Made by a program: the position numbers and the translations under genes. Shown here one piece after another: positions 1-5,346 of a stretch of DNA of 5,758 nt. The notes under the pieces were generated by a model. It was not told where the DNA came from. It did no database searches and saw only the letters and a list, made by a program, of their open reading frames with translations. The stretch spans positions 1-5,758 of the forward strand of contig CAMVBO010000134.1 of assembly GCA_947165745.1 (NCBI GenBank), in the 5' to 3' direction. The first letter of the stretch is position 1, and the number at the start of each line of letters is the position of its first letter. This stretch comes from an uncultured Clostridia bacterium (GTDB lineage Bacteria; Bacillota_A; Clostridia; Christensenellales; Aristaeellaceae).

Positions 1-398
1 ATGTCCTGGTTGTCGCCGCGCACCACCAGCACGATCTCGGTGTACAGATAGGGCTTGGTGAAGGAGTAGCTCATGGCCCGCTCCTCAGTGTAGCCCACGC
101 CGTTGCAAGCGATGTCAAAACGGCCACCCTTCACGCCGTCCAGTATGGCGTCCCAGTTGGTCTCCAAAAACTCGGGCTCCACGCCCAGGCTCTGGGCGAT
201 CAGCGTGCCAACCTCCACGTCAAAGCCAGTGAGCACATCGTTTTCGTCGTGATAGGTCCAGGGCTCCCAGTTGCCCTCGGTGGCAATGACCAGCTTACCC
301 TGTTCCTTGATCCGGGTCAGCAAATCGCCCTCCTCCGCCAAGGCCATGGCGGACAGCGCGAAAACCAGCAGCATTGCGATGGCAATAATCCTCTTCAT
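1..398 (-). CDS. Family 3 solute-binding protein of an amino-acid-type ABC transporter (partial, C-terminus outside window)
   Basis: About 132 residues are visible before the window edge; the family usually runs to about 250-280, so roughly half is missing. Residues 1-21 form a Sec signal peptide (MKRIIAIAML start, hydrophobic core, ALSAMALA before EEGD), so cleavage after an A-x-A motif near residue 21 is likely. There is no lipobox cysteine. The mature part opens with LLTRIKEQGKLVIATEG and continues with WEPWTYHDENDVLTGFDVEV, then a TNWDAILDGVKGGRFDIACN stretch and a YTEERAMSYSFTKPY stretch, the usual order in lobe 1 of periplasmic-binding-protein family SBP_bac_3 (polar amino acids and relatives). 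It would capture a small solute outside the membrane and deliver it to a permease/ATPase, which is not in view. The ATG at 396-398 is fixed by a perfect AAGGAGG five bases upstream. The ligand cannot be named from this fragment. Confidence 0.9.
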   Translation of the reverse strand, partial: MKRIIAIAMLLVFALSAMALAEEGDLLTRIKEQGKLVIATEGNWEPWTYHDENDVLTGFDVEVGTLIAQSLGVEPEFLETNWDAILDGVKGGRFDIACNGVGYTEERAMSYSFTKPYLYTEIVLVVRGDNQD

Positions 399-403
399 AG
401 TAT

Positions 404-410
404 CCTCCTT
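404..410 (-). promoter_or_regulatory. Strong ribosome binding site of the solute-binding protein gene
   Basis: Read on the minus strand this is AAGGAGG, a full match to the anti-Shine-Dalgarno core, five bases before the ATG at 398-396. It decides the start codon and suggests high expression, as expected for a binding protein. Confidence 0.85.
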
Positions 411-425
411 GGGTTGCCTTGGGAT

Positions 426-446
426 GGCGCCGCCCTTCGCGGCGTC
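426..446 (-). other. Stem-loop in the 5' leader of the solute-binding protein mRNA
   Basis: Bases 428-433 (CGCCGC) pair with 439-444 (GCGGCG) around a 5-base loop. One mismatch follows, and then 426 pairs with 446. With the start site predicted near base 448, the hairpin would sit at the extreme 5' end of the transcript, a position where stem-loops are known to protect mRNAs from decay. There is no U-tract on the minus strand, so it is not a terminator. The structure is visible; the stabilising role is inference. Confidence 0.4.
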
Positions 447-454
447 GTGGCCCT

Positions 455-483
455 ATCATAGCACACAATTCCGACTAATGCAA
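455..483 (-). promoter_or_regulatory. Predicted sigma-70-type promoter of the solute-binding protein gene
   Basis: On the minus strand the -35 TTGCAT lies at 483-478, followed by a 17-base spacer that ends in TGC and the -10 TATGAT at 460-455. This gives an extended -10 (TGCTATGAT). The predicted start is near base 448, leaving a leader of about 50 bases before the ATG. The -35 matches the consensus only in TTG; the extended -10 probably compensates. Confidence 0.6.
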
Positions 484-824
484 TCACCTTTACTGTGCTA
501 ACAAATATTTAATTGTTGTCAATTGATGCGGGCTGATTTTGCCGCGTTTTCGTCCGTTGATCGAGCCAATCCAAGCGATATCCGCCGCAGGCCGCGTCCC
601 TTCGCCGATCGCGCATCGTTCCCGCGTATATTTTTTTCTCAACCTGAAATGCGACCATCTGTCGGCGTCTTTTCCGCCGGGCCCGCGCGCCGAATTCTTG
701 ACAGACGCTGCATTGCAAGTCGAGGAAAAGCAACGCAGAAATGCAGCCTTAGACGCCGAAAATGCATGTTCAGGATTTTAGAAACACACTCTAGTATTAA
801 ATATCGCGGCGATCCGCTTTTCGG
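484..824. other. Intergenic stretch without a supported gene
   Basis: This is the core of the divergent region between the two promoters. It is poorer in GC than the flanking genes, especially at 495-525. Open frames on both strands (for example 523-852 plus, 509-733 minus, 639-932 minus) have no ribosome binding site or recognisable protein sequence and overlap each other. Visible structure is limited to an imperfect AT-rich palindrome at 500-517, a T-run at 631-637 preceded by only a 4-bp stem, a 7-bp inverted repeat (GCTGCAT at 707-713 with ATGCAGC at 741-747) and an isolated TTGACA at 698-703 with no -10 at a proper distance. A small RNA or regulator sites are possible, but nothing can be assigned. 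Confidence 0.5.
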
Positions 825-853
825 TTGTTCCAGCGCCGGAACTATGTTATAAT
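825..853 (+). promoter_or_regulatory. Predicted sigma-70-type promoter of the MBOAT-SGNH operon
   Basis: The -35 TTGTTC at 825-830 is followed by a 17-base spacer and a perfect TATAAT at 848-853. TG at 845-846 forms an extended -10 (TGTTATAAT). The predicted start is near base 860, giving a leader of about 90 bases before the ATG at 950. The perfect -10, correct spacing and TG extension make this a good candidate despite a -35 that matches only in TTG. Confidence 0.7.
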
Positions 854-874
854 TATAGCACAAATCGGAGAAAA

Positions 875-922
875 CCCGGCGAAGGCCCTGTCGCCGTTTC
901 GGCCTTTCGGCGCGATGCCGGG
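875..922 (+). other. Structured 5' leader of the MBOAT-SGNH mRNA
   Basis: CCCGGC at 875-880 can pair with GCCGGG at 917-922. Inside it GAAGGCC at 881-887 can pair with GGCCTTT at 901-907, with one G-U pair. An alternative inner pairing is CGCCG 892-896 with CGGCG 908-912. The stem ends about a dozen bases before the weak ribosome binding site (AGAGG, 934-938). The mutually exclusive inner helices are suggestive of a switch, but GC-rich DNA makes such pairings by chance. It matches no known riboswitch class that I recognise. Confidence 0.3.
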
Positions 923-949
923 AGGCGCGCAAAAGAGGTAAGCGAACGC

Positions 950-2290
950 ATGGTGTTCAACAGCTTTGGATTTATCTTTCTTTTCTTTCCCATATTCCTG
1001 ATTCTCTACAGGCGCGCGCCGCGCCGCTGGTGCCAGGCCCTGCTGTGCGTGGGCAGCCTGGTCTTTTTCGGCATCGGCGTGCGCGCCGCCCCCTGGCAGC
1101 TGGCGCTGCTGGCAGCCATGACGGCCTTCGGTGCGCTGGGCTGCGCGGCGTTCCGCCGCCCGTCGCTGCGCAAGCGGGGCCTCTTTATCCTGTGGGTCGC
1201 GATCACTGCCGCGCCGCTGGCCTATGTGAAGCTGGCGGGGCTGGTTCGTCCCGACGCGCCGTCGCTGCCCCTGGGGCTCAGCTTTTACACCTTTCAGTTG
1301 ATTGCCTTTCTGACCTACGCCTATAAGGGTGGCGAGACCACGGTTCTGGACGTGGCCACGGGCACGCTGATGTTCCCCAAGCTGATCTCCGGCCCGCTGG
1401 CTGACCCGGAGGATATCCTGTGTGAGGCAGCCGCGCCCCGGCGCAGCCGCGGCCGGCTGGACGCCGGGCTGGAGGCTTTCATACTTGGCCTGGCTTGCAA
1501 GGTGGTCATCGCGGACCACCTTGCGGGCATGCTGGGACAGATCCGCACCTGGGGCGTGCGAGCGGTATCCCCGCAGCTGGCCTGGATCGGCATGATCGGC
1601 TACGCGCTGCAGCTGTACTTCGATTTTTGGGGCTATTCCCGCATGGCGGTGGGCCTGGGCCTGATGCTGGGCATGCGCCTGCCGGAGAACTTCGACCACC
1701 CCTACTGCGCCGGCAGCGTCGCGGAATTCTGGCGGCGCTGGCACATCACCCTGGGCCAGTGGTTCAAGGTGCACGTCTACATCCCCCTGGGCGGCAGCCG
1801 CAAGGGCAAGCCGCGCATGGTGCTGGCCACGCTGGCGGTTTGGCTGCTCACCGGGCTGTGGCACGGCGCGGGCTGGAACTACATCCTGTGGGGGCTGACG
1901 ATGTTTTTGCTGATCACCGGCGAACGGCTGCTGTACGGCAAATCGCTGCGCAGACACCCCTGGCTGGGGCACATCTACGTGCCACTGGTCATCACCCTCT
2001 CCTGGATATTCTTCATCACCCCCACGCCTGCGGAGGCGGGCGCCTACTTCATGCGCCTGGTGGGCCTGGGCGGCGTCGGCCACAGCGCCGGGGACTGGCT
2101 GGACGCGCTGCGCTGGTGCTGGCCCTATCTGGTTGCCGGCGCGGTGATGAGCACACCGCTGCCCTCCCGGCTGTGGGCAAAGCTCTCCGGCAAGGCCGTG
2201 GCCTGGGTGCTGCTGTTCGGACTGTTCTGGGTGTGCATGTACTTCCTGGCCACGGCGGCCAGCGACCCGTTCCTGTATTTCAGCTTTTGA
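950..2290 (+). CDS. MBOAT-family membrane O-acyltransferase (AlgI/PatA/DltB-like)
   Basis: This is a 446-residue multi-pass membrane protein with the signatures of the AlgI branch of membrane-bound O-acyltransferases. In order they are: the N-terminal MVFNSFGFIFLFFPIFLILY (1-20); PLGLSFYTFQ (107-116); LQLYFDFWGYSRMAVGLGLM (221-240) leading into LPENFDHPY; FWRRWHITLGQWF (260-272) with YIPLGGSRKG; and LTGLWHGAGWNYILWG (300-315). The C-terminus is DPFLYFSF. H265 and H305 are the two conserved histidines; H305, in the WHG motif, is the family's catalytic residue. Homologues take an acyl group (usually acetyl) from a cytoplasmic donor and pass it through the membrane to a partner that modifies an extracellular polymer. 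Length is normal to slightly short. The ATG is preceded by AGAGG eleven bases upstream. The SGNH hydrolase gene follows after 14 bases and is the obvious partner. The acyl group and polymer cannot be read from the sequence. Confidence 0.93.
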   Translation: MVFNSFGFIFLFFPIFLILYRRAPRRWCQALLCVGSLVFFGIGVRAAPWQLALLAAMTAFGALGCAAFRRPSLRKRGLFILWVAITAAPLAYVKLAGLVRPDAPSLPLGLSFYTFQLIAFLTYAYKGGETTVLDVATGTLMFPKLISGPLADPEDILCEAAAPRRSRGRLDAGLEAFILGLACKVVIADHLAGMLGQIRTWGVRAVSPQLAWIGMIGYALQLYFDFWGYSRMAVGLGLMLGMRLPENFDHPYCAGSVAEFWRRWHITLGQWFKVHVYIPLGGSRKGKPRMVLATLAVWLLTGLWHGAGWNYILWGLTMFLLITGERLLYGKSLRRHPWLGHIYVPLVITLSWIFFITPTPAEAGAYFMRLVGLGGVGHSAGDWLDALRWCWPYLVAGAVMSTPLPSRLWAKLSGKAVAWVLLFGLFWVCMYFLATAASDPFLYFSF

Positions 2291-2295
2291 GAAGG
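2290..2295 (+). promoter_or_regulatory. Ribosome binding site of the SGNH hydrolase gene
   Basis: AGAAGG begins on the last base of the MBOAT stop codon and lies nine bases before the ATG at 2305. It fixes the start and shows that the two genes are read from one mRNA. Confidence 0.6.
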
Positions 2296-2304
2296 TAGAC
2301 ACAA

Positions 2305-3411
2305 ATGCGAGTGAAGAAAAAGAAGCGCTATTACGCCATGCCCTGTATGATCGCCATCGCCCTGGTGGCCGCGCTGGCCGCCGGCGGCGGCTTTGTGCTG
2401 CGGCGCACGCTGCTCAAGGGACTGCCCCAGTATGACGGCGCGCCGGACATCGCCATCCCCATGATGCTGTTGCAGGACAGCGGGCCCTTGCTCGAGGCCC
2501 GTGCCCGCGCGGAGTGGGAAGCTGCCGAGCGCGAGGCGGCCAGGCGGACGCCGCCGCCCGCCGCCATGCCAGCCATCGCTCCCGCGCCCACCGAAGCGCC
2601 TTCCGCCGAACCGACCATCGCCCCCGCGCCCACCGAAGCGCCCACCGCCGAACCGGCGATCACCCTTGTGCCCGTTGAAGCGCCAATCGCAGGACCAGCG
2701 ATCATCACCGAGGCGCCTTCCGCGCAACCCGCGATGGCCCCCGCGCCCACCGAAGCGGCACCCACCATGCCGGTGCTGACGGAAGCGCCGACGCTGGAGC
2801 CCACGCCGTCCCCAACGCCCACCCCCACCGAGGTTCCCGAGAGCTATTTCGACCACACGCTGTTCATCGGCGATTCCCGGACCGACGGCATGCGCATGTG
2901 GGGCCGGCTGGGCCAGGCACAGTACTTCTGCGGCACCAACTACAGCGTGTACAACATCTTTGAAAAGACCTCCTCGGACGTCGATTTCAAGAAGGTCAAG
3001 CTGGACCGGGTGCTCGCCTCCAACAAGTACGACCAGATCTACATCCTGCTGGGCTACAACGAGGCCGGATATCCCTACGAGGGTCTGATGGACCAGTACC
3101 GCTATGTCATCGCCCGGGTGCACAAGGCCCAGCCGCAGGCGCGGCTGATTCTGCACGGCGTGATGCACGCCAGCGCCCGCGTGGCCTCGAAATACAGCTA
3201 TTACACGGTGCAAAACATCGAAAAGATCAACGACGGGCTGCGCCAGATGGCCGAGGAGACCGAGGGGCTCTATTTCGTGAATTGCACATCGATCTTCTAC
3301 GATGAAAGCGGCTTCCTGCTGCCCAACGTCAGCTCCGACGGCGAACACCTGACGCCGGAATACACGCCCAAGTGGGCCGAGGAGATACGCAGGCAGGCCA
3401 TCACCGAGTGA
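2305..3411 (+). CDS. Membrane-anchored SGNH/GDSL hydrolase with Pro-rich repeat linker; predicted partner of the MBOAT
   Basis: The 368 residues divide into four parts. A basic N-terminus (RVKKKKRYY) and one hydrophobic segment (about 11-32) form a signal anchor that leaves the rest outside. A charged, Ala/Glu/Arg-rich probable helix covers about 61-81. A disordered Pro/Thr/Glu/Ala linker covers about 82-178, built from degenerate 14-residue repeats. An SGNH domain runs from about 181 to the end. It carries block I FIGDSRTDGM with nucleophile S191, a block III-type LLGYNE (N252), and block V SDGEHL with D345 and H348, so the catalytic triad is complete. No signal cleavage site or lipobox is seen. 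By analogy with PatA/PatB, DltB/DltD and AlgI/AlgJ/AlgX, it would transfer acyl groups received through the MBOAT to a wall or secreted polysaccharide, or remove them. Transferase versus esterase cannot be told from sequence. The GYNE form of block III differs from the textbook GxND, though Asn is kept. Confidence 0.88.
   Translation: MRVKKKKRYYAMPCMIAIALVAALAAGGGFVLRRTLLKGLPQYDGAPDIAIPMMLLQDSGPLLEARARAEWEAAEREAARRTPPPAAMPAIAPAPTEAPSAEPTIAPAPTEAPTAEPAITLVPVEAPIAGPAIITEAPSAQPAMAPAPTEAAPTMPVLTEAPTLEPTPSPTPTPTEVPESYFDHTLFIGDSRTDGMRMWGRLGQAQYFCGTNYSVYNIFEKTSSDVDFKKVKLDRVLASNKYDQIYILLGYNEAGYPYEGLMDQYRYVIARVHKAQPQARLILHGVMHASARVASKYSYYTVQNIEKINDGLRQMAEETEGLYFVNCTSIFYDESGFLLPNVSSDGEHLTPEYTPKWAEEIRRQAITE
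2575..2700 (+). repeat. Three tandem 42-bp repeats encoding the Pro/Thr/Glu/Ala linker
   Basis: Units lie at 2575-2616, 2617-2658 and 2659-2700, encoding IAPAPTEAPSAEPT, IAPAPTEAPTAEPA and ITLVPVEAPIAGPA. Units 1 and 2 agree at 37 of 42 bases by my count; unit 3 is more diverged. Partial copies follow: IITEAPSAQPA, then MAPAPTEAAP from 2734, where the bases for APAPTEA again match unit 2 exactly. A TPSPTPTPTE tail closes the linker. The near-identity at DNA level suggests recent duplication, so the copy number may vary between strains. Confidence 0.8.
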
Positions 3412-3452
3412 CCGACGCCCTTTAAAGCCGCCTGCATGCCTGAAATACGCAT

Positions 3453-3485
3453 AGCGCGAGCCTGTCATAGTGACAGGCTCGCGCT
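3453..3485. terminator. Bidirectional intrinsic terminator between convergent genes
   Basis: Bases 3453-3467 pair perfectly with 3471-3485 (15 bp, loop TAG). The hairpin lies 42 bases after the SGNH hydrolase stop and 35 bases beyond the stop of the opposing DUF218 gene. The tail is moderate on each strand: GTGTCTGTTTC on plus and TATGCGTATTTC on minus. The long GC-rich stem should make up for the weak U-tracts. Position and symmetry indicate that it ends both transcripts. Confidence 0.75.
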
Positions 3486-3519
3486 GTGTCTGTTTCAAGG
3501 CCGGGCACTTGCTCAGGCG

Positions 3520-4323
3520 TCAGGGATGGCGCGCGGGCCTCGGCCTGGCCGTCAATTCGTTCAGCTCCATGACCACTTCCCACATCACATTGGCCCCGTA
3601 GAACTTGATGGAGGACGGCGCGGGCAGGCGCAGGATGTTCGTAAAGCCCGCTTTCTTCGCCGTCTGCACAGCCCGGTCCATGTGATAGTTGCTGCTGACC
3701 AGCACCACGGGCTCGCCGGGGTCCACCAGCTGCGCCGCGTTTCGGAAATTCTGATTGGTGCTGGCCGCCTGGTCCTCCAGGATCATGCTCTCCTGCGCCA
3801 CGCCGCGCTCCGCCAGGATTCCCCGCATGGCGGCGGCCTCGGTCACGCCGGACTCATCCGGGTTCCCGCCGGTCAGTATCAGCTTCGCGTCCGGGTTATC
3901 CCGCAGATACTTTTCCGCCGTATCCAGTCGGGACACGAGGTCTTCGGTGGGCTTGCCGTTCTCCAGCGCCAGACCCAGCACAATGGCGTGCGTCGCGGAC
4001 GCCTGCGTTTGGATAAAGCTGCCGACCACCACCTTCCCGATGAAGAACAGAAACACCGCCGCCGCCAGAATCACGGCCACGCGCAGCACCCATCCCACCG
4101 CTTTGAGCGCCCTGGGCTGCATTTTGGTGAAGAACCCAAAGCGCACATCCAGCGCGAGCACCAGGAATACAGCGCATATCACCAACTCATACCGGAAGAT
4201 CCGGGTATAGGTGTCCTTGAGAACCACCGCGTTGATGCGCCGCACCATCACAATGGAGATGTATGCCGTAAAGGCCACCGCCAGAAAAATCAAGACATTG
4301 CCAAGGATCGCCCTCGTCTTCAT
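3520..4323 (-). CDS. DUF218 (YdcF/SanA/ElyC-like) family membrane protein
   Basis: The 267 residues begin with three predicted membrane helices (about 5-26, 44-62 and 75-100), followed by a DUF218 domain (about 110-255). The family landmarks are AIVLGLAL (113-120), KLILTGG (147-153), TEAAAMRGIL (161-170), EDQAASTNQNF (183-193) and VVLVSSNYHMDRA (206-218). YdcF-like proteins have been linked to envelope integrity and polysaccharide or peptidoglycan precursor metabolism, but the chemistry is unresolved, so no function is claimed. The start is set at ATG 4323-4321 because GGAAAGGGG precedes it by seven bases and a membrane helix follows at once. The reading frame stays open further upstream to 4467, but that extension would run into a tRNA gene and its terminator and has no protein-like sequence. 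No clear promoter lies in the 114 bases behind the tRNA; a private weak promoter or readthrough is possible. Confidence 0.85.
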   Translation of the reverse strand: MKTRAILGNVLIFLAVAFTAYISIVMVRRINAVVLKDTYTRIFRYELVICAVFLVLALDVRFGFFTKMQPRALKAVGWVLRVAVILAAAVFLFFIGKVVVGSFIQTQASATHAIVLGLALENGKPTEDLVSRLDTAEKYLRDNPDAKLILTGGNPDESGVTEAAAMRGILAERGVAQESMILEDQAASTNQNFRNAAQLVDPGEPVVLVSSNYHMDRAVQTAKKAGFTNILRLPAPSSIKFYGANVMWEVVMELNELTARPRPARHP

Positions 4324-4402
4324 CCATATGCCCCTTTCCGAAGTATCAAAGTCCAGCCGCCTGTGGCGCGAATGATGGGATGCCCTCTGATCGCGCGCAA
4401 TT

Positions 4403-4435
4403 TCAATAACAGAGCCGAACCCTGCGGTTCGGCTC
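4403..4435 (-). terminator. Intrinsic terminator of the tRNA-Leu gene
   Basis: A perfect 10-bp stem, 4412-4421 with 4426-4435 and a 4-base loop, begins two bases after the encoded CCA. On the minus strand it is followed by TGTTATTG, a modest T-rich tail. The closeness to the tRNA 3' end and the stem quality support a terminator. The imperfect tail leaves room for readthrough into the DUF218 gene 80 bases on. Confidence 0.65.
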
Positions 4436-4437
4436 GC

Positions 4438-4523
4438 TGGTGCGGCAGGCGGGACTTGAACCCGCACACCCAGAGGGTATCAGATTTTAAGTCTGAGGCG
4501 TCTGCCGATTCCGCCACTGCCGC
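4438..4523 (-). tRNA. tRNA-Leu, anticodon UAA
   Basis: This is a complete class II tRNA of 86 bases including an encoded CCA (4440-4438). The acceptor arms GCGGCAG (4523-4517) and CTGCCGC (4448-4442) pair perfectly, with discriminator A at 4441. The anticodon stem TCAGA/TCTGA encloses loop CTTAAAA, giving anticodon TAA at 4489-4487. The long variable arm (from about 4479) contains a CCC/GGG stem as in leucine tRNAs. The T arm GCGGG-TTCAAGT-CCCGC is perfect. It reads UUA and, by wobble, UUG. No in-frame TTA codon occurs in any of the six protein genes of this window. Confidence 0.97.
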
Positions 4524-4534
4524 ACGCAACAATC

Positions 4535-4563
4535 ATTATAGCATGATTCCGGGGAATGCACAA
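4535..4563 (-). promoter_or_regulatory. Promoter of the tRNA-Leu gene
   Basis: On the minus strand the -35 TTGTGC lies at 4563-4558, followed by a 17-base spacer ending in TGC and a perfect TATAAT at 4540-4535 (extended -10, TGCTATAAT). The start site would fall about five bases before the tRNA 5' end. The -35 overlaps the tail of the upstream terminator. Confidence 0.75.
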
Positions 4564-4592
4564 GTGAAAAATGCCCGCCAAGGCGGGCATTT
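4564..4592 (-). terminator. Intrinsic terminator of the kinase-like/phosphatase operon
   Basis: The 10-bp stem pairs 4569-4578 with 4583-4592 around a 4-base loop. Read on the minus strand the 3' arm runs into TTTTT and then CACTTG, a classic intrinsic terminator. It starts 19 bases after the histidine phosphatase stop codon and isolates the tRNA transcription unit from the operon upstream. Confidence 0.85.
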
Positions 4593-4611
4593 CTTCGCGC
4601 AAGGGCGCGGG

Positions 4612-5346
4612 TCACGGATTCGCGTTCAGGCCGTCGTCCACGCCGAAATGCTCCCGGAAACAGCCGTGATGGGAGATGGGCTCGTCGCCGGCGTAGAGGT
4701 GGGAGGTGTCGCCCATGGCGGTGCACCGGAACCACACCTGGCCGGGGATCCGCTCCTCGGTGACGAGGCTCGTGACCGACGAGGGCGGCATGATGAAGCC
4801 GTGCAGCAGCAGATAGGGCGGGATGCACAGCAGGTGGGACAGCATCACCATGGCGATGCCGAAGTGGCAGACGAGGCAGACGGTGCGGTCGGAGTTCTCC
4901 GCCGTCGTGTAGATGTCCCCCCGGCGGGCGTAGCCATAGCGCTCCAGCAGCGCGTCCAGGCTCCGGGCGGTCTCGTCATAAATGGCGGCGGCATTGCCGG
5001 TGGCCACCAGGGCGTTGTCCCGCCAGGCCTGCCGGTCCCACAGCTCCGGGCAGCGGGTCCAGTACTGGGGCATGAAGTCCCAGGCGATGGAGCGCGCGCC
5101 GGTCTTGGGATCGATCACCCGGCCCCGGAACTCCTCCAGCCAGGGGAGCGTCTCCGCCTCGCGGCCCAGCAGGTCCAGCGTATATTGCGCCGTCTCCCTG
5201 GCGCGGCCCAGAGGCGAAACATAGAAATCGTCGATGGGCAGCTTTTTGAGCCGCCGGGCCAGCAGCTCGGCCTCCCGCTTGCCCTTTTCCGTCAGGCAGT
5301 CCGCCTCGTAGTTCGGCTCGGCATGCCGCACGATGAGCAGCTTCAC
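4612..5346 (-). CDS. Histidine phosphatase superfamily protein (phosphoglycerate-mutase-like)
   Basis: The 244 residues carry the branch 1 histidine phosphatase core. MKLLIVRHAE holds R7 and the phospho-accepting H8. LTEKGKREAELLARRL follows as in the family. SPLGRARETA (44-53) supplies the second phosphate-binding arginine. WLEEF (69-73) supplies the acidic proton donor. VCHFGIAMVM (159-168) brings the second catalytic histidine, H161. The usual RHGE is RHAE here. Substrates in this family range from small metabolites to proteins and cannot be deduced. The start is a GTG with GGAGG eight bases upstream; the Shine-Dalgarno lies inside the preceding gene. The GTG shares GTGA with the stop of that gene, so translation is probably coupled. 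A terminator follows, so this is the last gene of the operon. Confidence 0.88.
   Translation of the reverse strand: MKLLIVRHAEPNYEADCLTEKGKREAELLARRLKKLPIDDFYVSPLGRARETAQYTLDLLGREAETLPWLEEFRGRVIDPKTGARSIAWDFMPQYWTRCPELWDRQAWRDNALVATGNAAAIYDETARSLDALLERYGYARRGDIYTTAENSDRTVCLVCHFGIAMVMLSHLLCIPPYLLLHGFIMPPSSVTSLVTEERIPGQVWFRCTAMGDTSHLYAGDEPISHHGCFREHFGVDDGLNANP

Noticed and set aside
610..637. Terminator ending at the T-run 631-637
   Set aside because: Only a 4-bp stem precedes the T-run and no gene upstream needs it.
698..726. Consensus-like TTGACA as a second promoter for the acylation operon
   Set aside because: No TATAAT-like hexamer lies 16-18 bases downstream.
523..852. Possible small gene in the intergenic region (109 codons, plus)
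   Set aside because: No Shine-Dalgarno site, no recognisable protein sequence, and its end overlaps the operon promoter.
842..2302. Open frame of 486 codons on the minus strand opposite the MBOAT gene
   Set aside because: Its Gln/His/Arg/Ala-rich composition is typical of a GC-bias shadow, it has no family motif, and the opposite strand carries an unmistakable MBOAT.
2575..2830. CRISPR or non-coding tandem array
   Set aside because: The repeats keep the reading frame, have no unique spacers and encode a Pro-rich linker inside a gene.
2125..3498. Open frame of 457 codons on the minus strand opposite the SGNH gene
   Set aside because: The Gly/Arg-rich middle is the mirror of the Pro/Ala repeat linker; it runs through the terminator hairpin and overlaps two well-supported genes.
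4438..4523. Integration site of a mobile element at the tRNA 3' end
   Set aside because: No integrase gene and no second copy of the tRNA 3' end is visible in the window; the flanks are ordinary genes.
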